Counted from the stretch's first letter, positions 9,018-17,325 are shown. The stretch: DNA of 64,000 bases from Streptomonospora nanhaiensis (GCF_026642255.1 NZ_CP113264.1:372001-436000); one strand, 5' to 3'. Notes: generated from the letters alone by a model not told the origin. Numbers and translations: made by a program.

Positions 9018-9047
9018 CGATACGTTCGTATCGATACGAGTGTATCG
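9018..9047. promoter_or_regulatory. Tandem palindromic operator between hydrolase and tetR
   Basis: GATACG-tt-CGTATC (9019-9032, perfect arms) abuts GATACG-ag-TGTATC (9033-9046, one mismatch). Two adjacent inverted repeats in the short gap between divergent genes are typical of TetR binding as two dimers. They cover the promoter zone of both genes, so mutual repression is expected. Confidence 0.8.
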
Positions 9048-9075
9048 AATCGTGGGGGTGTGTCACAATGTGGCC

Positions 9076-9705
9076 GTGCCCAGGTACGTAGACAGGGAAG
9101 AACGCCGCCGGAGGGTGGCCGCGGCGCTCCACCGGATCGCCGCCCGCGAGGGTCTTGAGGGCGTCAGCATCCGGACCGTCGCGGCGGAGGCGGAACTCTC
9201 CGCGGGGGCCGTCCAGCGCGACTTCGGCACCAAGGAGGACCTGCTCCGCTTCGCGCTCCGCGAGGCGCTGGCGGCGGTGTCCGCCCGGATCTCCCGTGTG
9301 CGCATCGGCCCCGGGAAGCTGACCTTCGCCGAGGGGTTGCGCCAGGTCCTGCTCGACCTGCTGCCCACGGACGGGGACCGCCTGGCCGAGGCCCGCGTCT
9401 GGTCCGCGTTCTACGCGCGCGCCTCCGTGGACGCCGACTTCGCCGAGGTCCTCGCCGAGCTCGACGCCCAGGCCCGCACCGCCCTCCGGGCCGCCCTCGG
9501 GTACGCCGCGGAGCAGGGGGAGCTCGCGCCGGGCCAGGACGTCGACTCCCTCGTGGAGCTGCTGCTCGTCCTCGTCGACGGAATCTGGCTCAGCGCCGCC
9601 CGCCGTCCGCCGGGTACGTCCCTGGATCCCCAGCGGAGGGCGATCGACGCGGCCGTCCGCGCCGTCGCCCCCCGGCCGCCGGGCGGCCCCGCCACCCCCG
9701 GCTGA
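9076..9705 (+). CDS. TetR/AcrR-family transcriptional regulator
   Basis: About 209 residues. The N-terminal TetR helix-turn-helix is clear (EERRRRVAAALHRIAAREG ... SIRTVAAEAELSAGAVQRDF ... KEDLLRFALREAL). The C-terminal ligand domain resembles BetI-like TetR_C (VELLLVLVDGIWLSAARRP). I use the GTG at 9076 (PRYVDREER follows); GTG 9070 is also in frame and neither has a convincing Shine-Dalgarno, so a leaderless or weakly translated mRNA is possible. It is divergent from the hydrolase and probably controls both through the tandem operator. The ligand cannot be predicted. Confidence 0.88.
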   Translation: MPRYVDREERRRRVAAALHRIAAREGLEGVSIRTVAAEAELSAGAVQRDFGTKEDLLRFALREALAAVSARISRVRIGPGKLTFAEGLRQVLLDLLPTDGDRLAEARVWSAFYARASVDADFAEVLAELDAQARTALRAALGYAAEQGELAPGQDVDSLVELLLVLVDGIWLSAARRPPGTSLDPQRRAIDAAVRAVAPRPPGGPATPG

Positions 9706-9748
9706 CCGCCCGGGCCCGCCGGTCGATGCGCTCCCCGGAGGCAGGGGT

Positions 9749-9766
9749 CCTTTCCATGTCGAAAGG
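9749..9766 (+). promoter_or_regulatory. Candidate LysR operator upstream of lysR
   Basis: CCTTTC-N6-GAAAGG is a perfect interrupted palindrome 17 bases before the lysR start at 9783. It contains the T-N11-A arrangement used by LysR regulators (inferred). It spans an alternative in-frame ATG at 9756, which argues for the 9783 start. Confidence 0.5.
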
Positions 9767-9782
9767 GCATAGGGTGGCCGGC

Positions 9783-10676
9783 ATGGACCTCGTCGGCGCC
9801 TGCAAGGCTTTCGTGAACGTGAGCGACAGGGGCAGCTTCACCCTCGGCGCCGCCGCCGCCCGCATTCCCCAGCCCGTGGCCAGCCGGCGCATCGCGGCCC
9901 TGGAGAGCCACCTGGGGGCGCGGCTGTTCGACCGCTCCACACGTCGGGCCGTCCTCACCCGCTTCGGGCGCGACATGCTCCCGTCCGCCCGGCGCCTGGT
10001 CCAGCTGGCGGAGGAGATGGAGCACGACGCCGAGCGCGCCGCGCTGCGCCCGCTGCGCCTCGCCGTGCCGGACATCTGCGCCACCCGCGACCTCGCGGCG
10101 CTCGGCGCCGAGGCCCGGAGGGAGGGCGTGCACCTGGACTTCCGGCCCGCGCCGCCGGCCGTCCGGACCGAGCTCCTGGGTTCTCGCGAGGTCCGCGCCG
10201 CGCTGACGGGCGCCCCGCCGGGCGAGGCGGCCTGGTCGGTGCCCCTCGGACTGGCGAGCGCCGTGGAGCCCCGGGTCGGCTCCTTCCACGTGGAGACCCT
10301 GCGCGTGGACCGCGGCAGGTCGGCCACGCGGGGCCGACGCGTCTGGATCCAGCCCGAGGACGACGTCCCCCACGTCCGCGACCCCCTCAACCGCCTGCGG
10401 GACGCCGTCGGGCTGAGACCCGCCCAGGTCTCCGTGGCCGCCTCCCTGGCCTCCGCCGCCGCCGAGGTGCTGGGCTCGGACGACCTCCTCCTGTGCTCCC
10501 GCCGACAGGCCGTCGACCTGGGACTGCACTGGCGCCCGATCGGCGGGATCAGCCTCGCCCGCGGATACGACGTGGCGGCCGACACCGGTGAGGAGGCCGA
10601 GCGGCTGCGTTCGCTCCTCGGCCACGGCATAGCCCGCTGCCTGGGCGCGCCGGACGGGCAGGGGGAGTCCGGGTGA
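9783..10676 (+). CDS. LysR-family transcriptional regulator
   Basis: About 297 residues beginning MDLVGACKAFVNVSDRGSF. Residues 1-60 form the LysR winged helix (SFTLGAAAARIPQPVASRRIAALESHLGARLFDRSTR), followed by the linker helix and a PBP-like effector domain. The downstream beta-lactamase-like gene starts inside its stop codon (GTGA at 10673), so the two are co-translated. In Streptomyces cacaoi and in enterobacterial ampR-ampC, LysR proteins control adjacent beta-lactamase genes; the pairing here recalls that, although those are usually divergent. The gene may bind the CCTTTC/GAAAGG repeat upstream of itself. Confidence 0.88.
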   Translation: MDLVGACKAFVNVSDRGSFTLGAAAARIPQPVASRRIAALESHLGARLFDRSTRRAVLTRFGRDMLPSARRLVQLAEEMEHDAERAALRPLRLAVPDICATRDLAALGAEARREGVHLDFRPAPPAVRTELLGSREVRAALTGAPPGEAAWSVPLGLASAVEPRVGSFHVETLRVDRGRSATRGRRVWIQPEDDVPHVRDPLNRLRDAVGLRPAQVSVAASLASAAAEVLGSDDLLLCSRRQAVDLGLHWRPIGGISLARGYDVAADTGEEAERLRSLLGHGIARCLGAPDGQGESG

Positions 10677-11575
10677 GCGCCACCGCACTGGTCCGGGACC
10701 TGCGCCGCGAACTCGACGAGGGCGGGTTGCGGGGATCGTTCCTCGTCCGGGACCTCGACACGGGCGAGGAGCTGGGCATCGAGCCCGAGCTGGAGTTCTC
10801 GACCGCCTCACTCGTCAAGGTGCCGCTCGCCATCGCCACGCTCGAACGCATCCGGGTCGGCGAGATCGACGGCGCCGAGCAGGTGCTCGTGCAGCCGGGC
10901 CTGAGCGATCTCCCGATGCACACGGGGATGAGCAGGTTCCGCCACCCCGCGAAGGTCAGCGTCGAGGACCTCCTGTACCTCAGCACGTGCCTGAGCGACA
11001 ACACCGCCGCGGACACCCTCTTCGAGGTCACCCCGCCCGAGAGGGTCGACGCCTGGCTCCGCTCCGCGGGACTGCGCGGCATCACCGTCCGGCACAAGCT
11101 CCGCGACCTCAACGAGACCCCCGCGGACCGGCTCGGACCCGACCAGGTGCACCTGGCGCACTCCCTGGCCATCGGGGAGGGCACGGCGGGGCGCGGGCAC
11201 CGCATCCCGCAGCTCGACGTGACCCGGGCCAACTCCGGCTCGGCCCGGGCGTTCACCGACCTGCTGGAGGCCCTGTGGCGGCCCTCGGTGATCGACCCGG
11301 GGATCGCCGCGCGGGTGCGGGAGCTCATGCGCAGCAACGTGCTGCGCCACCGCCTCGCCCCGGACTTCACCTCCGACGCGTCCACCTGGTCGTCCAAGAC
11401 CGGCACCCTGCTGAACCTGCGCCACGAGTTCGGCGTGGTCGAGCACGCGGACGGCCAGGCGTTCGCGGTGTCGGTGCTCACCGAGTCGCGGGTGCCCGCC
11501 GTCCACCAGCCCGGGGCCGAGGCGCTCATGGCCCGTGTGGCCCGCTCCCTGCGCGACCACCTCCGCGCCTGGTGA
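10673..11575 (+). CDS. Class A beta-lactamase-like serine hydrolase (no signal peptide)
   Basis: 300 residues with the three active-site boxes of class A beta-lactamases: S46-L-V-K49, S108-D-N110 and K242-T-G244. A possible omega-loop segment is RDLNETPADR (about 144-153). The N-terminus (MSATALVRDLRREL) has no Sec or Tat signal, so the enzyme appears cytoplasmic, unlike most secreted penicillinases. It could therefore hydrolyse an intracellular beta-lactam or ester, or be an esterase-like relative. Translation is coupled to lysR by a four-base overlap. A strong hairpin follows the stop. Confidence 0.85.
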   Translation: MSATALVRDLRRELDEGGLRGSFLVRDLDTGEELGIEPELEFSTASLVKVPLAIATLERIRVGEIDGAEQVLVQPGLSDLPMHTGMSRFRHPAKVSVEDLLYLSTCLSDNTAADTLFEVTPPERVDAWLRSAGLRGITVRHKLRDLNETPADRLGPDQVHLAHSLAIGEGTAGRGHRIPQLDVTRANSGSARAFTDLLEALWRPSVIDPGIAARVRELMRSNVLRHRLAPDFTSDASTWSSKTGTLLNLRHEFGVVEHADGQAFAVSVLTESRVPAVHQPGAEALMARVARSLRDHLRAW

Positions 11576-11603
11576 ACCCCGCGCCGCCGTGACCGGCCCT
11601 CCG

Positions 11604-11635
11604 GCCCGTGGCGCGAGAGCTTCCGCGCCACGGGC
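11604..11635 (+). terminator. Terminator after lysR-bla operon
   Basis: GCCCGTGGCGCG (11604-11615) pairs perfectly with CGCGCCACGGGC (11624-11635) over an 8-nt loop, 29 bases after the stop codon. There is no U-run. Confidence 0.75.
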
Positions 11636-12543
11636 ACGGCGTGCCAGCCCCCGTGCGCGGCCGGCTCCCGGATCGCACCCTTCCGGAGAAAAGGCAGGGG
11701 GCTCGGGGCGGCACCGTGAAATTCGGTGCGTTCCGGTGCGGCGCCCTTCGCGGAACGGATCCATTTCGCCGAGGGCCAGCCCTTCGGCGCGGCTCGGAAG
11801 AATCGGGGGGCGGGTGGCGCCCGGCCCCGGAGCAGCGTTCGGGACCGCCGTTTCGGGCGGGCCCGCCGAGAAGGCGGACGACAGCGGCGGCGGGCCGGTC
11901 GGAAGCCGTCGTCCGGGGCCGCCGGGGCCCGGGGAGCTGCACCGGGACCGCCCCCGGTGCGTGGGCGGTCGGTACTCGCGGTGTCTCCAGGACGGTCGCG
12001 CGGACGCTCCGCACCGGACCGGTTTCCCCGGGAGGACGTTTTCCGCGAAACGAACTCACCGGTACGGGGATTCCGCGCATGAAACTTTCTCATGAATGCC
12101 GTTCTCCCTACGCGGAAGCCGATCTTCGTGTAGAACTCTTGTCGACACCGCGCGCAGGTGTCGGTCCGTTTCGAGCATGCCGGAACGGACAAAACCGCCC
12201 TCGGGTGGACACGGTCGGATACAGGACGGGGACGTGGTCGGGGGCCGCACCCCACCGGTCCGGCCGACCCGCCCGGCGGGGGAGGGGACCGGTCGGTGCA
12301 CAGGCCGGGAACCCGGGGTCAGCGGACACGCCCGACGCGAGTGATGAGGGGGCCGGGCGCGCTCGCTGACACCGCGGGCCGCCCGCACGCGAGCCGGGGA
12401 ACCGGACGTGTGCGGGCGGCCGCGTCGTGCCCCGCGGCCTGCCCGGATGACATTTGTCAGTGCGGGGGCCGGGAGGTTCCGCACCGGCAGCCGGTGACAA
12501 CGGCGTCTGTCCCGGGCGCCCGTCCCCGCGGGAACCTGGTCGC
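11636..12543. other. About 900-bp non-coding region upstream of the ABC exporter
   Basis: No open frame here looks like a real protein; all are Arg/Pro/Gly-rich with poor starts. The middle part (12060-12200) is less GC-rich and holds several inverted repeats: CATGA-N7-TCATG (12078-12094), GACACC-N7-GGTGTC (12144-12162) and GTCCGTT-N13-AACGGAC (12164-12190). These may be operators or a leader RNA for the downstream exporter. I see no tRNA or conserved RNA fold that I can name. Confidence 0.5.
12448..12459 (+). promoter_or_regulatory. Palindrome TGACA-tt-TGTCA upstream of ABC exporter
   Basis: A perfect 12-bp inverted repeat 85 bases before the ATP-binding-subunit start. A NarL/LuxR-type response regulator partnered with the downstream kinases would be expected to bind such a site. 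The assignment is inference. Confidence 0.45.
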
Positions 12544-13542
12544 ATGACGACGACAGCGAACCCAGCCCAGGCCCACGACACCGCCCCGGACGCCACCGGG
12601 CCCGCGGTGGTCGTCCGGGACCTGCGCCAGCGCTACGGGACCTTCGAGGCGGTCCGGGGCGTCTCCTTCGAGATCCACCCCGGAGAGCTCTTCGCCCTGC
12701 TGGGCACGAACGGCGCCGGGAAGACCACGACCATCGAGACGCTGGAGGGCTTCCGCAAGCCCAGCTCCGGCACGGTCCGGGTCTTCGGCGCCGACCCCTA
12801 CGGCCAGCCGGTCGGCGTCCGGGAGCGCACCAACGCGGTCCTGCAGGGCAGCGGCCTGCTGGAGGACCTGACGGTCGGGGAGACCGTCTCCCTCGCCCAC
12901 GACCTCGCCGCCGCCCCGCGCGACGCCGAGGAGGTCCTGGGCCTGGTGAACCTCCTGGACAAGCGCCGGGTCGCCGTCCGCCAGCTGTCCGGCGGCCAGA
13001 AGCGCCGGCTCGACCTCGGACTCGCCCTCGTCACCAGCCCCGAGGTCCTGTACCTGGACGAGCCGACCACCGGCATGGACCCGGAGGCTCGCCAGGAGAC
13101 CTGGCGCATCATCGGCGACCTGAAGAGGGACGGGGTCGCGATCCTCCTCACCACGCACTACCTGGAGGAGGCGGAACGGCTCGCCGACCGGCTCGCGATC
13201 ATGCACCGGGGCGAGGTGCGGGTCGAGGGGACCCTGGCCGGGGTCCTCGCCGGGTGGGGCGACCGGGTGAGCTTCCTGCTCCCCGAGGACGTGCGCACGG
13301 GGGACCTGCCGAGCCTGCCCGGGGCCGAGGTGGCCGTGGAGACGCGCGACCACTCCCTGTGGGCCACGTACACCGTCCTGGACGGCGACGTCTCCGACCG
13401 GGCCCACCACGCCGTCGCGGCGCTCATCGGGTGGGCCGCCGGGAACGGGACCACGCTCAAGAACCTCCAGGTGCGCGGCGCCTCCCTGGAGGACGTGTTC
13501 CTCCGGGTCGCGGACGGCGCGGCGGACCTCGTCCGGGACTGA
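12544..13542 (+). CDS. ABC transporter ATP-binding protein (ABC-2 exporter)
   Basis: 332 residues. Walker A GTNGAGKTT, Q-loop within LQGSGLLEDLTV, signature LSGGQKRRL, Walker B LYLDEPTTGMD and H-loop TTHYLEEAE are all intact. The C-terminal extension is typical of DrrA/CcmA-type drug-export ATPases. The start at 12544 (MTTTANPAQAHD) is preferred over 12454 because the upstream residues look non-coding and homologues begin near here; no strong ribosome site is visible. It works with the permease 75 bp downstream, probably as an exporter of a lipid or antibiotic. A two-component system is encoded further on. Confidence 0.92.
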   Translation: MTTTANPAQAHDTAPDATGPAVVVRDLRQRYGTFEAVRGVSFEIHPGELFALLGTNGAGKTTTIETLEGFRKPSSGTVRVFGADPYGQPVGVRERTNAVLQGSGLLEDLTVGETVSLAHDLAAAPRDAEEVLGLVNLLDKRRVAVRQLSGGQKRRLDLGLALVTSPEVLYLDEPTTGMDPEARQETWRIIGDLKRDGVAILLTTHYLEEAERLADRLAIMHRGEVRVEGTLAGVLAGWGDRVSFLLPEDVRTGDLPSLPGAEVAVETRDHSLWATYTVLDGDVSDRAHHAVAALIGWAAGNGTTLKNLQVRGASLEDVFLRVADGAADLVRD

Positions 13543-13617
13543 GCACCCCGCGCCGCGTGAGCGGCCGCCGAGCACACCCCCGGCCCCCGGGCCACCCCAC
13601 GACGTACGGAGCACACC

Positions 13618-14466
13618 ATGACCACACCCACCGCGGCCGCAGCGGCCCCGGGGCGGCCCCGGCCCACCACCGGCCGATTCCGGCAGGCCGCGCGCCTGAC
13701 CCGGACCGAGTTCACACTGTTCGTGCGGTACAAGACCGCGTGGATGTTCCTGGCCCTGCCCATGTTCCTGCTCGTGGTCTCCCTGGGGATGGAGTCCTAC
13801 GAGGTCTTCCCCGGGGTGGACAGCACCGCGATGTCGATGGCGGGGATGCTCGGCAGCATCGGCCTGATCGTCGGCCTCGGGCACGCCTCCAACGTGTTCA
13901 CGGCGCGCCGGGAGGCCCTGGTGCTCAAGCGGCTCCGGGTGAGCGGGGTGCCGCAGGCGGCGATCTTCGGCGCCGTCATCGGCGTGGTGGCCCTCTTCTC
14001 GCTGCTGGTCGCCGTGCTGATGACCGCCGTGACCTCCGCGTTCACCGGATCGATGCCGCAGGACCCGGTGATGCTGCTGGTGGCGGTGCTGCTGAGCACC
14101 GTGCCGATGACCCTGCTCGGCCTGCTGGTCACCCCGATGGTGCGCAACGCCGAGGCCGCCCAGATGGCGGCGATGGTGCCCATGATGATCCTGCTGTTCC
14201 TGGGAGGGCTGTTCATCCCGCTGGGCATGCTGCCGGACCCCCTGCGGGAAGCGATGATGCTGCTGCCGGTCGCGCCGGTCACCCTGATGGCCCAGGCCGC
14301 CTTCACCGGCTATGACGTGTTCGGCGGGTTGGAGGCGGCGACGCAGCCCGGCTACCTCGGGCTGTGGGCCGCCGCGCTCCCCTCGATCTGCGTCGTGCTC
14401 GCGTGGACCGCGGTCCTGGCGCTGCTGGTGCGCAGGTTCTTCAAGTGGGACCCCCGCCAGCCGTGA
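13618..14466 (+). CDS. ABC-2 type transporter permease
   Basis: 282 residues with a soluble N-terminus (RPTTGRFRQAARLTRTEFTLF) and six membrane segments. These include a long hydrophobic stretch at MFLALPMFLLVVSLGM and the ABC-2 typical MIGLFLGGLFIPLGMLP-like segment around residue 195. It forms the membrane half of the exporter with the preceding ATPase. GGAG lies nine bases before the ATG. An 18-bp perfect hairpin follows, so the two-gene exporter unit is transcriptionally closed. Confidence 0.9.
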   Translation: MTTPTAAAAAPGRPRPTTGRFRQAARLTRTEFTLFVRYKTAWMFLALPMFLLVVSLGMESYEVFPGVDSTAMSMAGMLGSIGLIVGLGHASNVFTARREALVLKRLRVSGVPQAAIFGAVIGVVALFSLLVAVLMTAVTSAFTGSMPQDPVMLLVAVLLSTVPMTLLGLLVTPMVRNAEAAQMAAMVPMMILLFLGGLFIPLGMLPDPLREAMMLLPVAPVTLMAQAAFTGYDVFGGLEAATQPGYLGLWAAALPSICVVLAWTAVLALLVRRFFKWDPRQP

Positions 14467-14480
14467 CCGGGGCGGGATCC

Positions 14481-14524
14481 GGGGAGCGGGGGCGGCCGGG
14501 GACGGACGGCCGCCCCCGCTCCCC
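14481..14524 (+). terminator. Very strong terminator after ABC permease
   Basis: Bases 14481-14498 pair perfectly with 14507-14524 (18 bp, GC-only except one A/T pair) around an 8-nt loop, starting 14 bases after the permease stop. Confidence 0.85.
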
Positions 14525-14832
14525 GCTCGGGCGGGCACAGCAGTTCGGACGGCGGTGCGGCCGTAGGCGCCCAGGGGCCCAAGCGGGCGAGCGCGGCGGT
14601 CCATGGAGCGGACCCCGCCCATGAGCAGGACCCTTGCGCCCCCGCGCGGACGGGCACGGCGGCGGGCGGGCCGTCCGGCGACCCCCTCTCCCCGACCGGC
14701 GGTGGGTTCCCGTCACGGAGCTCCTCCCACCACCCTGGCAGGATGGTGGGGGCCGCACCAGTGCGTTCCGGAGCCTGTGGACGACGGGGCCGGCGCAGGC
14801 CGGGACGCCGGGTCGGACACGCGGAGGGGACC
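14525..14832 (+). promoter_or_regulatory. Presumed promoter region of the histidine-kinase pair
   Basis: 308 bases without a gene. CCCACCA-N11-TGGTGGG (14726-14750) is an inverted repeat about 85 bases before the first kinase and is a candidate operator. Because of the preceding terminator the kinases probably need their own promoter here, but I cannot point to a good -35/-10 pair. Confidence 0.4.
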
Positions 14833-16110
14833 GTGGGCATGGTGGAAGGGGACGTCGGCCTGGACGGCGTGAGCGCGAGGAACACGAGGCGGCTGAGGAT
14901 CGCCCGGGCGATCACCGTCTGGTCGACGTACCCGCTGGCACTGGCCCAGGCCTTCTGGGCCGTGATCGACGCCGGCTACCTGTCGGACGTCGGCCTCCCC
15001 CCGTGGATCGCCGCCGTGGCGGCTGTCCCGGCGCTGGGCTCGGGCGTCCTGCTCGTCCTCCTCATCCGGGGACGCGTCGACGGCACGGGCGCCGCCGACC
15101 GCCGCCTGGTCGTCTGGTCGCTCGTCCTGAGCTGCGCCTCCTTCGCCCTGGTCCAGAGCCTCTTCAACTCCGCCCTGGTCCTGGCGACCTGGTGGGGGGT
15201 GGTCGCGAACGCCGTGCCGTCCAGGACGAGCCGGAACCTGGGCCTGGCGCTCGCGGCCCTGAGCTGGCTCAAGGCGCTCACCCTGCCCCTGGTCCTGGGC
15301 ATCCCGCCCCTCGCCTTCACCTTCACCTGGATGTTCGGCGTCGGCTTCGCGCTGCTGTTCCGGTTCCTGTTCGCCTCGACCTTCTGGCTGTGGGACATCA
15401 CCAACGACGCGATCCGCGGGCAGGCGGCGCGCGCCCGGCTGGCCGTCGGCGAGGAGCGGCTCCGGTTCGCCCGCGACATGCACGACCTGCTCGGCCACAG
15501 CCTGTCCGCCCTGGCGGTCAAGGCCGAACTGGCCGGCAGGCTCGCCGAACGCTCCCCGGACCGGGCCAGGACGGAGATGTCCGAGGTGCAGGACCTGGCC
15601 CGCGCGGCACTGCAGCAGGTGCGCGGGGCGGTGAGCGGCTACCGCGAGGTGGACCTGGCCGGTGAGGTCGCCTCCGTGGGCGGTGTCCTCGAGGCGAACG
15701 GGACCAGGGTGGCCGTCAGCGGCCTGGACGGCCCCGACCTGCCCTCGCGGACCGAGGCCCTGGCCGCGTGGGTGGTGCGGGAGGGCGGCACCAACGTGCT
15801 CCGGCACAGCGACGCCTCCCGGTGCGCGATCTCGTTCTCCCGGCTGCAGGGGCGGCCCGACCGGCCGACGGCGCTGGTGGTGGAGGTGTTCAACGACAGG
15901 GCGCGCGACGGCGGCGAACCCGGGTCCTCCTCGGGCAACGGCCTGGCGGGCCTGTCCGAACGCGTCTCCCTGGGCGGCGGGTCCCTCTCGGCCGCGCGCA
16001 CGAGGGACGGCGGCTTCCTGCTCCGGGCGGTCCTCCCCCTGGAGGCCGGGGCCGGGACGGGGCCCGTCGGTGCGGGGGCCTCCTCCGAGCACGGGGAGGG
16101 CCGTCGATGA
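14833..16110 (+). CDS. Sensor histidine kinase, HisKA_3/DesK-like (copy 1)
   Basis: About 425 residues. The first 190 residues contain about six hydrophobic segments in a compact sensor with almost no extracytoplasmic domain. The HisKA_3 dimerisation segment (RFARDMHDLLGHSLSALAVK, predicted phospho-His217) is followed by the ATPase domain with N-box VLRHSDAS and G-box GNGLAGLSERV. The GTG at 14833 follows GGAGGGG by five bases; ATG 14839 is the alternative. It is coupled (ATGA) to a second, very similar kinase. NarL-type response regulators normally accompany such kinases but none is nearby. Confidence 0.9.
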   Translation: MGMVEGDVGLDGVSARNTRRLRIARAITVWSTYPLALAQAFWAVIDAGYLSDVGLPPWIAAVAAVPALGSGVLLVLLIRGRVDGTGAADRRLVVWSLVLSCASFALVQSLFNSALVLATWWGVVANAVPSRTSRNLGLALAALSWLKALTLPLVLGIPPLAFTFTWMFGVGFALLFRFLFASTFWLWDITNDAIRGQAARARLAVGEERLRFARDMHDLLGHSLSALAVKAELAGRLAERSPDRARTEMSEVQDLARAALQQVRGAVSGYREVDLAGEVASVGGVLEANGTRVAVSGLDGPDLPSRTEALAAWVVREGGTNVLRHSDASRCAISFSRLQGRPDRPTALVVEVFNDRARDGGEPGSSSGNGLAGLSERVSLGGGSLSAARTRDGGFLLRAVLPLEAGAGTGPVGAGASSEHGEGRR

Positions 16111-17294
16111 ACCACGGGGTCGATCCCGCCGGGAGCCGGCGGACCGAGCGCAAGCTCCGCGTGGCCCGGCGCATCATCCTCGGCTCGATGCTGTTCATCC
16201 TCCTCATCCTGGTCGGCATGCCCTTGACGGAGCTCAGGCTCGGCACCGACAAGGTCACGCTGTGGAGGACCGTCCTGGCGGAGGCTGTCGCCGTCCCCCT
16301 CGGCGTGGCCCTGATGGCCATGTTCCGGGACCGGATGGACGGGCGGCGCGACCCGCGGCCCTGGCTCTACTGGGGCTCGATCGCGATGGCGGCGGTCGCC
16401 GCCGCGGCCCTCCAGGTCCCCGTCAGCAGCATGTTCTTCCTCGGCGCGTGGTGGGCCGTCGGGGTCTTCGTGGCCTCCCGGAGGCGTGGAGCGGCCGTCA
16501 GCGCGCTCCTTCTCGCGCTCCCCTGGGCGCTGATCCCGTTCAGCCCCTTGGATATCCAGTTCATCCCCTTTCTCCTGGCCTGGGTCTTCTCGATCGGGTG
16601 GGCGCTCCTGCTCTCCGCGGGCTCGCTCGCGTCCCTCTGGCTGTGGGACGTCACCAACGACGCCGTGAAGGGCCAGAGGGCCAGGGCGCAGCTGGCGGTG
16701 ACCGAGGAGCGGCTCCGGTTCGCCCGGGACATGCACGACCTGCTCGGCCACAGCCTGTCGGCCCTGGCGGTCAAGGCGGAGCTGGCGAGCAGGCTGGTCG
16801 ACCGCGCGCCCGCACGGGCCGCCGCCGAGATGGAGGAGGTGCACGAACTCGCCCGCAAGGCGCTGCAGCAGGTCCGCACCGCTGTCAGCGGGTACCGGGA
16901 GGTGGACCTCGCGGAGGAGGTGGCGTCGGTCGGCGCGGTCCTGGCGGCCAACGGCACCGCCGTGTCCGTCACCGGCCTGGAGGGCCTGTCCCTGCCGCCG
17001 GACCGGGAGTCCCTGGCCGCGTGGGTGGTGCGGGAGGGGGTCACCAACGTGCTCCGGCACAGCGACGCCACCGCGTGCGAGATCGCCTTCACCCGGGCGA
17101 AGGACACCGCCATGGGCCGGGCCCTGGTGGTGGAGGTGTCCAACGACGGGGCGCGCGACGGCGGCGAACGCGGGACCTCCTCGGGCAGCGGGCTGGCGGG
17201 CCTGTCCGAACGCGTCTCCCTGGGCGGCGGCTCCCTGTCGGCCGTGCGCACGAAGGGCGGCGGTTTCCTGCTCCGGGCCGTCCTGCCCCTGTGA
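16107..17294 (+). CDS. Sensor histidine kinase, HisKA_3/DesK-like (copy 2)
   Basis: 395 residues. The membrane sensor (residues about 20-180, about five helices) is clearly different from copy 1. From DITNDA/DVTNDA onward the two kinases are almost the same: phospho-His210 in FARDMHDLLGHSL, N-box NVLRHSDAT, G-box GSGLAGLSERVSLGGGSLSA. The DNA is also nearly identical in several long blocks, which points to recent tandem duplication or gene conversion of the catalytic half. The start ATG overlaps the stop of copy 1. No response-regulator gene follows; the next gene is convergent. Confidence 0.9.
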   Translation: MNHGVDPAGSRRTERKLRVARRIILGSMLFILLILVGMPLTELRLGTDKVTLWRTVLAEAVAVPLGVALMAMFRDRMDGRRDPRPWLYWGSIAMAAVAAAALQVPVSSMFFLGAWWAVGVFVASRRRGAAVSALLLALPWALIPFSPLDIQFIPFLLAWVFSIGWALLLSAGSLASLWLWDVTNDAVKGQRARAQLAVTEERLRFARDMHDLLGHSLSALAVKAELASRLVDRAPARAAAEMEEVHELARKALQQVRTAVSGYREVDLAEEVASVGAVLAANGTAVSVTGLEGLSLPPDRESLAAWVVREGVTNVLRHSDATACEIAFTRAKDTAMGRALVVEVSNDGARDGGERGTSSGSGLAGLSERVSLGGGSLSAVRTKGGGFLLRAVLPL

Positions 17295-17309
17295 GGGGCC
17301 CGCCGGTCC

Positions 17310-17325
17310 GCCCGCCCCGGCGGGC
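17310..17325 (+). terminator. Possible terminator after the kinase pair
   Basis: GCCCGCC-cc-GGCGGGC is a perfect 7-bp hairpin 15 bases after the second kinase stop. A second stem-loop-prone CCGCCGCC/GGCGGAG segment follows. It is weaker than the other terminators in the window. Confidence 0.5.

Noticed and set aside
10673..11575. Reading the serine hydrolase as an ordinary secreted beta-lactamase
   Set aside because: Translation starts in the lysR stop with no signal peptide; an earlier in-frame start would lie inside lysR.
11526..12369. Open frames on both strands in the long gap before the ABC exporter
   Set aside because: Arg/Pro/Gly-rich composition, no ribosome sites and no recognisable domains; treated as non-coding.
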